NCBI GenBank assembly: GCA_002633005.1
Contig: NMRA01000678.1
Span: 129,613 to 193,612, forward strand
Direction of reading: 5' to 3'
DNA: 64,000 nt
From: Phoronis australis
Taxonomy: Eukaryota > Phoronida > Phoronidae
Under the pieces are notes generated by a model, which saw nothing but the letters and a program-made list of their open reading frames with translations, ran no database searches and was not told the origin of the DNA. This document shows, piece after piece, positions 44,971 to 58,200 of the stretch; positions within the stretch are counted from its first letter, which is position 1; each line of letters starts with the position of its first letter. The position numbers were made by a program, and so were the translations under genes.

Positions 44971-47832
44971 TTCAAAATATTCAAAACCAGGAGAATTGTT
45001 CCACATTTGAGCTTAACCTGCAACAGCTGTAAACAGCTCTTAGTCTATCTAGCACAGAACAACGATCCAGATGTCTGACCAGTACTGAGAAAACGGTGGT
45101 GTGAAATAGCCGTATGATATCAACAATGTTCCCAAAATTTTCTCGGCCCATTTGTGGAGTTTGTGCAAAGGCTGATATTGATTTCTTCTATTCACAGCGG
45201 TGCTACAAATCTGAAGTATTCAGACAAAATGACGCGGATGCGTAATTCCCCGAAATGACAACTGTGCGGAAGCCGATTTCATCACTACAGCAGTCTTTAA
45301 AAACAAAATGTCTGAAAAGGTAGAAAACAAGACAAAAGTCCATTAAAAAGGCAAGGAATTCCGGCGGATGCACAATCCATGGCTCTGAACGTACCCCGTT
45401 TATTCTTTTTTAATAAATGGTCCACATTTTCAAAAATTCGAGCCACTTAATTTTTACGCTGGATGCGCGCATGTGTTGCAGCCCTTATGATTACAACCAG
45501 TCATTTTTGCAGTTGACAGAATTAGCCGTCATGGCGGAAAAGTTTGTCAATCTCTGATTACCTTCACGAAAAGAACCCTACGCTGACATACACACCGGTC
45601 GAGCTCGCATGGCAACTCGACCAGTTTGCGTACCTTGAGATCTGCAGCATTAATCAAAGACACCCGCCGTGCTGTTGTAGTTAATTACATCGCCTGAGAC
45701 TGCTGTTATCGTTCTCCAGACGATCAGACCCATCATAAACACACTGGGGGGATAAGGAGATTTTATAAATTTTCGATTCGAAAGTAATTAGCATATTTGA
45801 ATAGTTCGAGTAACACGTGATCAGGTCTTCGAAGTTTGAAAAAAGGACAAAAATTTGACTTTTGCAACCTTACTTTAGAACAACGTTGTCATGATATAAT
45901 TGATTCTGCTGGGTCTGTAGCGTAATTGGACCAATTACCAAACCAGCAGGCACCAGATGGATTTGAGGTAAGGCGTCATCGCGGTTCCGAATTCTTGGCA
46001 TGTTTGTCTTATATTTCACGTTTTAGCGGCTTTTGATGCATACCCTGAGTGAGATAGGGACCTTACACGCAACGACCCCAATTTAAGAACTTCCTCTCTA
46101 ATTATTTTCAATAAGATCAGAGCCCATAGAAAATGTCATAACTAAAAGAGATCACAATAAAGAAAAAGTAATGGAAAAATATAACAAAATGTCACATTAA
46201 AATTTTGACTTTGAGACCTACTGAAATGGCATTTTACTGCTACAAATGTTCAAATAAACTATCAAATAACTATGGCAAAAAGTCGGTTCACTTGGGCTGA
46301 GCCTGACAAAGTTCTGTGGGAACCTGTCCACTACATTTTGAAAACTACTGCATAATTGAAGACACACCTTGACATTGTCCGTAACCAGAAGGTCACTCTT
46401 GTCGGTGTGCATGTACTAGCCTAGTATAGTCAGCCAGAGGGCGGTGAAGGCAATGATAACAGGGGAGACAAGTGTTGCAGGAGTACCTGAAAACGAGACA
46501 AGCTCTGAAATTCTCCAAGCCATTTGTTTTTAAGGTGGAAGTTCAACAGTTTACAACTCAAAAAGCATTAAAGATAGTAATTTGAAATTTGGTCCAGGAA
46601 TAAATCTAATGGAGGGTGGACTGAATGCAAAGTTTCATTGTCATGCATAGAAGGTGTACAAATTATTAATATGTCTACAAACTGAGAAGTGACTCTTTGC
46701 GCACCTTCTGCAGATAGTGCTATAGGCCTATGCACCACGCAGGCACAAGCAATGAGGTTTTAGCTTGAATATTGTCTGGGAATTGTAGTAAGATATTACG
46801 GTAATTTTCCACTTATTTCGTTTAAAAATAATTGTCAAACTTATAACGCTACCATTGCATTTTTCAAAGTCCGGTCACCTTCATTGCTGTAAATGAGAGC
46901 TTTACATTCATTCTTTTATGACGTGTACACAGCGCAAACAAAGCCAGTAATAAACTGTAATTCTTTTATCCATGCTTTTGCGAAAATTTTTGACAAAAAT
47001 AAAATTTCTTTTGTACTCCGTATTGTGTGCTAGGAGAAGAATTACCGTAGTCAGCATTTTTAAAAGTAACGTATAATGCAACAACGCTTCAAATTGGGCT
47101 AATTTTCCGTAACGCAATATTATTCACAAAAGACAAACCACTTCGAAAAGTATTACCGTTAGAGTCTAGTCACAAGCCAGTCAAATTTCAATAACCGGTA
47201 TGTCACTGAGGATGGCGGTAACCGGCCGTTGACATGCACAAGCTTACACCGACATTCCCACAATTCCGCGCTCATTTAATTTGCTAGTGTACATGTATGT
47301 TCTGCTTTTGCGACTTCTGGTAGAAAAACCCAAATCTGCGAAACAAGACGTGTTTTTCTAATAAAACAAAACAAGACAGGCAATTAGCAAACTAAAGTAC
47401 TAGAATTAACATTTTTCGATGTAGAAGTGAATGTTAACATACCAAAAAGAATAACAGAAAATACCAGGTTTTTGTGTTATGCGGAGCAATACACGCAGTC
47501 AGTCCGCAAAACAAAGCAGTGTCCCGTATGATGTTCTACACTTGCTGTGCTTTCTGGAAACTATTCACAATGACATTTATTTTGCAACAACTGTTTTACT
47601 GAGAAATACCCTGGCTGATACATAACATGAGACCTTCTGCAGGTCTTTGGCCTTTCCCGTTCTTGCCTTCGCGTTCTGACAACATTCTCCCACTGATGTC
47701 TCGCACGCTTTTTCACCTTTTAGACTGTTTATCAGGACTTGGAATGACCGATGACAAAAAAATTCACCAAGTGATGTATCGTTCCACAAATAAATAAGCT
47801 TGTGTGATAGAAATAGTTTTGTGCTCTAAAAT

Positions 47833-47964
47833 TTTGCATGGATACAGTAAAAATAATGATAAAGAGACGAAAAAAGGGGAAACTGGATATCAATAATAAA
47901 GTTTTTGCATGAAGACAGTCAAAATAATGATAAAGAGACGAAAAAAGGGAAACTGGATATCAAA
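47833..47964 (+). repeat. Two-unit tandem repeat, about 70-bp period
   Basis: TTTTGCATGGATACAG and TTTTGCATGAAGACAG start two units (47833, 47903). Both continue with AAAATAATGATAAAGAGACG and AACTGGATATCAA. Confidence 0.75.
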
Positions 47965-48522
47965 TAAGTGGACATCGAAACCAAAAAAGAGGAATTCCTC
48001 TGAAAAGAAGAAAATGCTAAGTCCTGCTTTGTGTCCGATTTCTCCGTTGAACTTTGTGACTTTCCACTGGACAGCAGGTCACAGGAATTACTTAATGGTC
48101 TCAGCTGACAACTTGCTTCATAAAAAGTTATCCAGTATTTCAAACTGCTACAAACGGATAACTCTGTATTGGTGTATGACTGAGAAACTTATTTGGGCTC
48201 CAGCTTAAATTTTGAGTATGTGACCACGGTGTGACTCCTATACACACATCACCAATATTGCACTTTTTAGTCACCTTTTAATTTTTTACCTATAGGTCTT
48301 CAAATGATCGCGAAGAAAATGACAAGTTTTTACAAATACAAAAAGCAATTTTCACGGCAATATCAAAAGCGGGTAGATCGCATGAAATGAGAGAAAACAC
48401 ATACATGTATTGGGACTGGGAACTCGTACATAAGAACTTCCAAAAAATGATAGAAAATTTCGCTTTATCCATAGCGTGACCGGACAGACAAGTTGGGACA
48501 CTTTTTATAGACGATTGAAAGT

Positions 48523-49070
48523 GGGTGTCACTCAAGGCATCTTTAAGCCAGTTTGCGGGGCTGTGGAACATTGAAAGATATGTAAATGTTGGATTTGTGA
48601 AAAAATACTGACGAAAAGCGCTACGGCACTCATCGCAACCATAAGTTTGGTCACAATGTCCTGCGAATTGTGGGCGGAAGGCGCACAGACGGAACCAAAA
48701 TGGCACAGGGTTAAAATCAAAAATACGATGGAATCACAAACTATCGACAATTTATGCTACGGCACATATCTGAAATGAGTGAACAGGGGCGGATCCAGGA
48801 TTTTGAGTTAGGGGAGGCCAGGGCAGAGTATTAGCCAGGATTTTGCCCCTCAGACATTCGCACCCCCGAACTGCCAAATGGAATCTGGGAGAATTTTTGG
48901 GGCCCCCTCTAAATCCGCCACTGATGAAAACTAGGTCAACTCGCGAAATGCCCACGATACGATAGCAGTTACGCACATCTAAAAGTACAGCGACGATCTG
49001 AACGGATGCACAGACACGCAAATGGACGCATAAACGGAATGACACAACTCGCACCTTAGACAATGTTTAA
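48523..49070 (+). repeat. Assembly-type direct duplication 3, left copy
   Basis: Matches 49072-49536, but contains about 84 bp near 48605-48690 missing from the right copy. It carries M5 copy d. Confidence 0.8.
48784..48923 (+). mobile_element. MITE, family M5 copy d
   Basis: CAGGGGCGGATCCAGG to AAATCCGCCACTG, flanked by GTGAA (48779-48783) and ATGAA (48924-48928). Confidence 0.75.
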
Positions 49071-49071
49071 N
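49071..49071. other. Single-N contig join
   Basis: GGGTGTCACTC before the left copy (48523) recurs directly after this N. Confidence 0.9.
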
Positions 49072-49536
49072 GGGTGTCACTCGAGGCATCTTTAAGCCAG
49101 TTTGCGGGGCTGTGGAACATTCAAAGATATGTAAATTTTGGATTTGTGAAAAAATACTGACGAAATGGCACAGGATTAAAATCAAAAATACGATGGTATC
49201 ACTAACTATCGACAATTTATGCTACGGCACATATATGAAATGAGTGAACAGGGGCGGATCCAGGATTTTGAGTTAGGTGGGGCCATGGCAGAGTATTAGC
49301 CAGGATTTTGCCCCTCAGACATTCGCACCCCAGAACTGCCAAATGGAATCTGGGAGAATTTTTTGGGGCCCCTTCTAAATCCGCCACTGGTGAAAACCAG
49401 GTCAACTCGCGAAATGCCCACGATACGATAGCAGTTGCGCACATCTAAAAGTACAGCGACGATCTGAACGGATGCACAGACACGCAAATGGACGCAGAAG
49501 CGGAATGACACAACTCGCACCTTAGACAATGTTTAA
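49072..49536 (+). repeat. Assembly-type direct duplication 3, right copy
   Basis: Second copy of 48523-49070, with an internal deletion of about 84 bp. It runs on into unique sequence after TTAGACAATGTTTAA. Confidence 0.8.
49249..49389 (+). mobile_element. MITE, family M5 copy e
   Basis: The same insertion as copy d, seen in the duplicated segment, here with a perfect GTGAA duplication (49244-49248, 49390-49394). It confirms the 5-bp TSD. Confidence 0.75.
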
Positions 49537-49592
49537 GTGGAGTTGTCAAAACAAAAAAAATAGTTGGTTGTCAGCACTTTAGGACCACATTT

Positions 49593-49631
49593 TTGTAGTT
49601 AAATTGCTTTTCAAAAGCAATTTAACTACAA
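49593..49631. repeat. Perfect 39-bp palindrome
   Basis: Nineteen-base arms (TTGTAGTTAAATTGCTTTT and its exact complement) surround a single C at 49612. It would extrude as a hairpin with almost no loop. Confidence 0.85.
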
Positions 49632-49639
49632 TTTCTAGT

Positions 49640-52131
49640 AGAAAATGTTGGCTCGAGTCGCACATCGGCTTTGAAGTGGTTGTTTTGGGGTGAAAAGTGT
49701 CAATTTTGTGTGATGATCGTTCTAGGCAAAACCAAATGAGACTAGTATACTGCTCAATTTATTGCAAAATGCCATAAAAATGCCCTGCCCTTGCTGTAAC
49801 CACAAGAGCAGACTAAACAGATGTATTCCACACAAGTTTGCGTTTTAGGTACATGCAGGATTAAATAAAACAACAAAACGATTCACTACATTATCGTTCT
49901 CATTCCCATGCCATATATGTACATATGGCAGGCCTCTAAACCAAGACAAGTGCTCCTGGTGTGGTTCACCACAGGGACACATTACAAGACGGCCGCAAAA
50001 CTTTGTAAGCCATCACTGGCGCATTATCTTACTCCGATCTGGTCAGATTATCTCCTGATGTAACAAGACAAAAACACACACAACAATATCTCCTAATATG
50101 AGCCATCAAAAGTCAAACGACCATTTCTGCTTTTGATATCATCTCCAGCCTGCTTCTCTTACTCATTAATTGTCCCTTTGACGAACTATTTTTGAGAAGA
50201 CTCACCAAATGGCATTGATTTCCATGACATCTTTGGCAGTTCTACATGAGACGACTGGGGGACCAGACAGCCCTAGCCACCTGGTGGCCAAAAAGGACAC
50301 CAGATGTCAAGAGTTATCTTTTGGATATGAAGGCGCGTTAAAAGCCTAAAACAATACTTAAAACACTACTAATTCTATTCTAGTAAGACATACAACGGAA
50401 CTTCATAAAAACATCCAATAACTATACAATAAAAAGTTGGCTCCAATACATGTATGTTAGTGCTTGAAACTCCAAGCAGTAAATGAACGGGATTTCCATT
50501 GATCAAGCGCAATTAAAGCAGCAACAAACCCCCCCTTCCGTCACAAAAGTATAATTTAAACCTCTTTCAATTACGACATTGGTCTCCCATTGTTCCTGGC
50601 TGCCATTGCTGAGCTTCAAAAGAAATGCGAGTCATTTCATCACTTCTCATCTGAGCACTTAGCAAGCTGACACAAATTCAGTGGCAGCAAGTGGTGGAAA
50701 TTGAAATTTGAGTTCTTTTGACGGAACTCGGGTTCATTGCTTTGCTATGATTGGCGTTTTGAACAACATTTAGCACTGATAACAACATCAAATAATAAAA
50801 AATCCAACAACTTTTGAACAAAAGATTCCCTTTAAGGTACATAACAATCAAAAGAAGGTACACGTGTATAACATCACTACAATGTAAATAAGAGATAAAG
50901 CCTCCATGCCAATTATAATTCCAAGCTACTAAACTAAAGGTTGACATTTATCCAGGAATATCAAATTCAAACACCTATAATTATCTGTAGCCTGTACAAT
51001 GCACCTGAAGGGAATCCAGTTATCACATGGAGAAATGTAGACTAAAATCGGAGAACAAATTAAGTCCTCCTTAAAGTTAATATCATACATAAGTCTTGTG
51101 ACGGCACAGCAAAAATTAACCAGGGAAATATCTGCCCACAAGTAGGCGTATACTCACACGGGCAATAAACTTTGCCAAAATTCCCAAACGTTAATAGCAA
51201 AAACGAATCGGGATAATGTAGAGCGTTTATGAAGTTTCTCCCATAACTCAACCATCCAGCATTGCTGACCAATTACTGCACTCTTGGCCATTTTACTTGA
51301 GTCTACACCGGCAAGGTAGCAGCTTTACACACAAAACATTCCTCACCACTGGCAGAAATTTGCATGGTCTTGTGCGATACCATTTTATCCCAAGAAACAC
51401 GTCTTTAGTTAAGAATGCACCACCAAAATATGTCTAACTGGTCAAGACAGTACTTCAATTAGCTCAAAACTGCAGGAAGCCACGTCAGGCAGTAACAACC
51501 GTGTTTACTGCAGAGCCATAGCTAAACATCCGCATAATAGCCTAGATGAAATGTGACTAACTGGTCACGTTTATCAATCAAATGGACTATACAATGTACA
51601 TGTATATCTCTCAGTATACTTAGTTTGCGGAAGTCTGAAACAACCGCAATCCCTGGTTATGACCCTTAAATAGCCAAGATCCACCCACTGAGAAGGAAGA
51701 ACTGGAGACCAAAGCACATCTAACCACTGTTACCACAAACCCTTCAATAGCAGGACATTAAAGACTGCACATTTCTACACGACAGTATAACTAGGATTCC
51801 CTTCATAGTTAGCTAAAATAACACCTGTGATTCTAAATAGGTTCACCAGGATGTCCGATATATGAGTAAATACATTGTAAAAATTACCAGAAAATGTTAG
51901 CTCAGTCTCAGTCATCATGGCTGAAGCCTTCATCAGTGCGATGTTCTGCCGCTAGGTGTCGCTGTGCAAAGCATGAAATGCATTTATTCATACACCTGCG
52001 TTCGCAATGCTTGAACACAATTTGGTGCTAATACTACTGACTACCAGTCTATGTTACAAAATGAGATGACTCAAGCATTTTGGTCACCACCTTTGTTCTG
52101 TTTATTGCACATTGTGGCATGTAGCCATTTT
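49640..52131 (-). other. Downstream or 3' UTR region of the tetraspanin gene
   Basis: I found no frame with support. Part may be a long 3' UTR of the minus-strand tetraspanin gene. AATAAA hexamers on the minus strand occur at 52101-52106, 51983-51988 and near 49757. Confidence 0.35.
52101..52106 (-). terminator. Candidate poly(A) signal of the tetraspanin gene
   Basis: AATAAA on the minus strand, only 26 nt after the stop. A more distal hexamer at 51983-51988 is an alternative. Confidence 0.3.
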
Positions 52132-52206
52132 TTATGTTGAATGGTACAGGAATCGCCGATCTTCAACGTGAATGATGAAGTTGTATGCTAGGAATATCCC
52201 GATAAT
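52132..52206 (-). CDS. Tetraspanin last exon, end of TM4 and cytoplasmic tail
   Basis: Acceptor TTTTCAG is followed by IIGIFLAYNFIIHVEDRRFL, four more residues and TAA. The tail is short and polar and has no obvious tyrosine sorting motif. Confidence 0.85.
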   Translation of the reverse strand: MIGIFLAYNFIIHVEDRRFLYHST

Positions 52207-55200
52207 CTGAAAATAAAATAAACAACACTACAATTATAAAAAATGACTGTGGTGTCAGGTGAAACATCAGTGGCATTCTATGACATGTTTTCAGCTTTGC
52301 CATAACTTGTTAAGTCAGTGCATTTTATGTAAGTACCACAACAAACTGTTGTATTCAGCTGACTTAATAAATAAATACTTCCATGGCCATCAATTCAAAC
52401 TGTACAAAAGTCACAAGTGAACAAACCATGTACTATCGATGCATCTAAACAGTCTACAAAAGCATGTGATGCCCTCCATCATTCAAGTACAAAACCCAGG
52501 GCCAATGCTAAAAAACTACGCATTTCAAATTCCTTAGAAAACCCAAGGCATTACAAATTAAAACTAACAAGAACAAGCAATTATTAAAAGTATGTGCCAA
52601 TTCATACACAGTATCATAATGCAGTACTTCTCTCATAATTATGTACTTCCCAAAACACTTAAAACCCTGAACAAACAACCATAAAGTGAAAGAAATGATT
52701 CTAGATTAAGAATTACGATGAGGATGCAATATGGCTGCTATTGACTCTCTTCAAAATGTGTGGAGTTGTTGTGACTCACCACCTAATTGGTGAAATACGT
52801 ATTAAAAAAGCTTGAGCTATTTAGCGAATTCAGCGATCTGTAAAAGCTCGTATCTCGAATATTATTCACCCTAGAGAGATGACTTTTATCATAGTTTGTA
52901 ACTCTGTCTCTAATAGTATATTCTAGTGTGTTAAAGCTTGCTTTTATCAAATTGGTTCAAAACAGAGTCCTCCAAAGGCAAATCACTGAAGACAAGTCTG
53001 TATCTATTTGCACACAAGGTGTAGCACCTCCAGAACAATCCCTTAAGATTTAGACACATTTCCAGGAGTTTTATGAGCTTCAACTAGTTACTATATGCAG
53101 AACATAAGTATGCAGTATACTTTTCCAAAATTTGACATTTTCACACTTTTTGTTTAAGCTTTCTGAATAGTAATAATCAAAGTTTATTTATAATAATATA
53201 TTTTATGTATCACCTTAAGTAAACAGTTTACAGAGCTGCAAGGTTAATCAGCCAGGCCCATTGCACGAAACACCTTAAACAACTTTTTTGCTTAATAAAC
53301 ATTTTACATATAAGACCGAACTGAGGAGATGAAGACCTGACTCAAGGGTCCTGCAGTGGGGTCCATGGGATTTCAGCCCACGATCATGAGAACAGGAGAC
53401 ACACTAGGCCACACTGCATCCTCTAGTTTACTTTTTACTGAGAAAGCTTTTTAGTTAAAATGTTAGACCCTTTCTTTAATTGCTGTCTTTTAATTTGGCA
53501 GTTCATCCTGTTTTACTCGTTAAGATTTAATCTCTGTAGTGTCAACTCTAAGAACATTACATCTCTGAAGGAGCACAAAGACTCAAAAATGCAACTTTCA
53601 CATCATGTTTCTGTTAGTGTTTCCATTTTAGACTGAGGCTATCTACCACTAACTGGTCATTCATATAGTAAAGAGTAACTCATCCGTTTTACTCATGTCT
53701 ACCAGGAGATGTTGTAACAAATTCTTCACTTCTACTTTCAGAAAGCGAATTCTTGCAAACACCAAATTTTTCTGAACTAACCAGCCACATAAAAATGTAA
53801 TAAAACCACCAACTGAAACGAATTCTCCAACATCCCCATACACAAACACACAGCCCTTAAAGCTCACCTGAGGGATAGCAAAGCCCAGAACACATCCACC
53901 AAGAACATCCAAGTTGTCTTCCACCCAGAGTCTGAACTTCTCCGAGCATCCCTCCTCGAACATTTTCTCACCTTGTTCTTTCGTCAGTGACTGGAAATGA
54001 GGCAACGCTGCATTACTGCACACTGTCAAAATCATAGCAAACGTTGAGAGCTGTGAGAGAACAATATCTAATTCTGGTATGGAAGATGTGCCGTGTTGAC
54101 AGGGACGAAATGCAATATATTCCATTCGTGGTTTATGAAAAACGTTTGAATATTGAAATGAATAACAGACGCAGTTTGATGACACTGACGGCTGTTAACA
54201 TCATCACGAAAACACCACCAGTCCTTAGGTCCATACCAAGCAACAAGGCGCAATTCATCATGTAACAGCTAATTGGAAATACTACTAGCAACACTCTAAG
54301 TCACACCAAAGCGAATCTTCTGAGTAAATCATCTTGCTCTCTATCAAACTTCGTCAGTTTCGAGTTTACACCATCAGATGACTTCACGGGGCTTACACTT
54401 AACTGCAACCTGCTCAGCCTTCTGTGATGCCAAGACCCTGTCGTGCTGCTTAGCATCGAATTTCAATGTTAAATTTTTACAAAGGAACCATGGAACCATT
54501 ACAGCGTTCTGTCGTTCAGTAACTTTTCCAGACGTGAGGGGTGCTGAACGTGCGCTAACATCTGGCTCTTTTGTTAACTGCCCAGCTCAGTCTCTTGCCA
54601 TGTATGATAACAAGCAGGAAAATTATCTCCCAGGCTTCAAAGGAAACGTATGGTGGTTGCACACTATTACTGAACGCATATGAACACAGTCAAACCCAGT
54701 GCGTTGGTAATCCGTTTGGACAGAATAGATTGTCTTAACTTCTGTTGTAGTTGTGCGATTTTGGTGATTCAAAAACGGAACATGATGAGCATTTGACGAG
54801 GAATTCAGAAATGCTATTGGTTTAAGCTCAAATATGTTATAACTTAACTTTCATTTTTATCAGCCCAGTCCAGTTAGGCTAGATACGATCTGATCGGAGA
54901 TAAGAGCAATTACCAAACAAAAGAGCGCAGGCCCTCCAACCATAAATGCCCGAATGGAGTTAATCAGTCGTGTAAGAATTAGCTACGGGGGTAAACTTCC
55001 CAACTTGTTGTTGGGCTATCATCGAATAAGTTGGGAGCAAGGGGATGTGGCCATCATGCCAATTGCCATGGAAGTGTGCTACACGCACAGTAAACGTAAG
55101 AAATGCTCTGCACCAGGGCTAATGTCAGTGAAGGAGACAGACCAACTTTACGGTCATGCTAGAGGATATACTGAAATGTAACGCCTAATGACAAACCGGC

Positions 55201-58200
55201 ATTACAAAATTCTGCACCCTCAAATACCATGCTTTGACGGGACAAAGAAGAACAACACTTGTCAAATGGTCAGATACAAAAAAATAAATAAAATAACCAC
55301 CACAGAAGAAACCTCACTAAAATCTACCTGAAGAATATCCCAGCAATGGTCTGATATAACGTGCCCGAATTTTGAGAACCAGTTTTCTCCACAGAATAAA
55401 CGGGAATCAAACTGGTTCTCAAATTACGGGCACGTTATATCAGACTATAGCTGAGCATCTCGCCATAACTCCAAATTTCAATTTACTAAGTGTGTGCAAG
55501 CAGGCAGGAAAAAACAACGAGAGTCAGTTACAGGGGCTCCTCATTTTGAGAATCTGAATTTTCTCCACTGAATTACAAGCATCAAACTGGTTCTAAAACT
55601 CCGGGGCCCCTATAACAGACATCTGCAACACACCCGCCAATAGTACGACAATAATAGAATGCCCCGACACCAGAGGTTTTCAATTCAGTAAATTTGTCTC
55701 AAGATGAAGAAACATGGCCGTGTACCGTCTGCTTTAGAGCATCCCTCCCACAATCCTTTGTTGGGTCTTTACAACACGATTGTGGCACAGAACAGCTACT
55801 CGGTTCATCACTGTTCACTTTACACTCATAATAAGGGTTCTCATTCCAGTCAAGGTAGCTATGAAATCCGCAGCACTCGAGCTGAAAAAAGAACAACACA
55901 CATTAGATCACAGATTTACTTAATTATGAGTTAATTGCTATGCACAGACCAATACACATTTTTTCCGTATGCTGGCAAAAGAAAACAATGTGAACTTTCT
56001 GTACAACACGCATCTCGCTAAAAGTTCAAAGTATGTTATTTGATTTTTGGGAGATCAGACAGAAGATGGCGTTGTGATGACTATATTTCAGATTTACGCA
56101 TCGTGGTCTTGAGGGAGATTCTGAAATTTGTAAATATGTAGATAGGTCTCATGAAGGGCTATCTAGAGGGCATTATCTGTCACATGGCTATGGCTTATCA
56201 TCCTCCAGTTATTTAGATTTTCCAATGGCTTCTCTTGCTTTAACTGTTTAATATGACACATCTCCAGTGCCCCCCGACGGACCTTTCTGAAATTTGGTAT
56301 GAGGATAGATCTCATCTAGCATTGCCCACAACATCACATACGTTTCTCACTCTCATTTCCCGTTTTTGAGATTGCAACATTTACTGATCTTATGACTTCC
56401 TTTATTGACGGATTTCTCCCCGGTATTCTTGCTGTCAATCATCATAACTCCCGCTGCAGGTCATATTTTTGTCTGTCTTACACAGTCACGTGCAAGTTTT
56501 TTTGTGGCAAAATCGAAGGCAAGATGGTGCTGTAACGGCCAGTTTTCAAATAACCATTTGGTGCGCTCTAAATCAGTGTTACCCAGAGGGAATCCTCTGA
56601 ACTTTAGTATGTGGACAGCTCTCGTCAGTGGCTGGCTGGCAATGTGTGTGCCAACTGTTTCACGTGACAGTTTCCCATTCTGAAGTCGTTAGGGACCAGA
56701 CCGTTCAGCATTATCTTTTAGTTCGACAATGCTTCTCTACATCAACCAGGAAAACCGATGTCACAGTCAGAGTCGGTTGATATGAGCACCTACCGGGCAA
56801 TTATCCCCTTAGAAATGTCTTTGCGGCAATAAAATATTGGCAGCAATTAATTGAGAAGTCATGGGTCGGACAGAAATTTTTTAACGTGTTTGATTTCTGA
56901 AATTGAATTCCTCATGAAATATACTGTAGAATCCATCTTCCGTGGAAGAAATGTGATAAAAATTGGCCGAAACCCAATGATGGGCTCTTCTTTGCTGAAA
57001 ACAGTTTTGAGTTGATGCATGTTTACATTAATGAAATCATTCAGCGTGGTAGATTATTGGCGCTTGCCTTGTGACATCGGACAAAAGACTGAACCTAGTG
57101 ATTAACAAAAGAAAGATTGACATCAGGCCTCAGAAAAGCGATACGATATGGACTAAACAGGAGTTAGTTGTAACGCTAACAATCGAGCCTTGTGGGCAGC
57201 TGAGCACAAAATCTTCACTTAATCATCTCTTCCTGGATAGTGTTTCTCAATTTATCACAACACTTATTTAACTCCTTCATGCCATCAATCATCTCAAGCA
57301 GTCATGTAACTGTTTAATTTCGCATGTTAGTCAACGTAACACAATTTTTTCGATACAGAAAATAAGACGAGACAGTACAGGCATGCCATCAATCTCATTG
57401 ATCCTGAGAACAAATAGCCTCCAGTTTAAATCTATATAAAAAGCAAAACACAATACAAGTTTTTAATGGAACCATAAAATGTCTCACATTTCCCTGTAGT
57501 GCATCCATGGCCTTTGTGATTTCATCTTTATCGTTATAGCCTTTGATGGTTGACTGGAGGTTAGATGTGATCAATGCTGCCCCCTGAGTGAAAATATCAC
57601 AAAAATGTTACAAATTAAAAGACATTTTCAATTTAAATTATTCATCAACAATAGCTCAACCTAACCTAAATCCAATCCTTATCTCAAAGACAAGTTGTGG
57701 CATGCTAAAGCCAATTTGCATTAAATTCACCTGTCAAAAAATAAAAAGTATTCCTACCATGCACAACTCAAAATGGAGAGCCACACTGTGGCTTTTTGTG
57801 ACATGCATTATATATCAATCTTTTGTTAAATTCTTACCCCAGTGTCAAATTAAACACTTAAACAGAGGATAAAACTTCTGGCAATTCCAATCCACATAGG
57901 GGGCGTCCAACACTGTCCATTTCTAGAATTTGGGACAAGCTACGACAACGTGCAAACTAATCCTTTTTCACTGAGTCCAAAATAAGAGAACTTTTACCGT
58001 AAGAACTACATCTAAGAACGGTAATTTGTTATCAACTCTAACTTCTTGAGAGAACTAATGACTCAGGCAGAGTTACTAATGCAAGTTTAAGTTTTTCCAT
58101 CCAAGCAGCCTTGTGCAGACAATATGAAAACATGTTGTCGACATGGCCTAGGTAGAGACTGGCTGGGGCTCATTCCAAGAAACTGACTAAGTTCATTTTT

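Larger units (their letters stand above)
43980..48522. other. Intergenic, no supported gene
   Basis: Frames at 44068-44487 (plus) and 44195-44383 (minus) overlap on opposite strands and match nothing I know. A weak third copy of repeat R1 is at 46795-46890. A single N without flanking duplication lies at 44970. Confidence 0.35.

Noticed and set aside
48290-48706. 138-codon minus-strand frame
   Set aside because: Part of it is deleted in the duplicate copy after the N at 49071, there are no recognisable motifs, and the composition resembles the flanking noncoding DNA.
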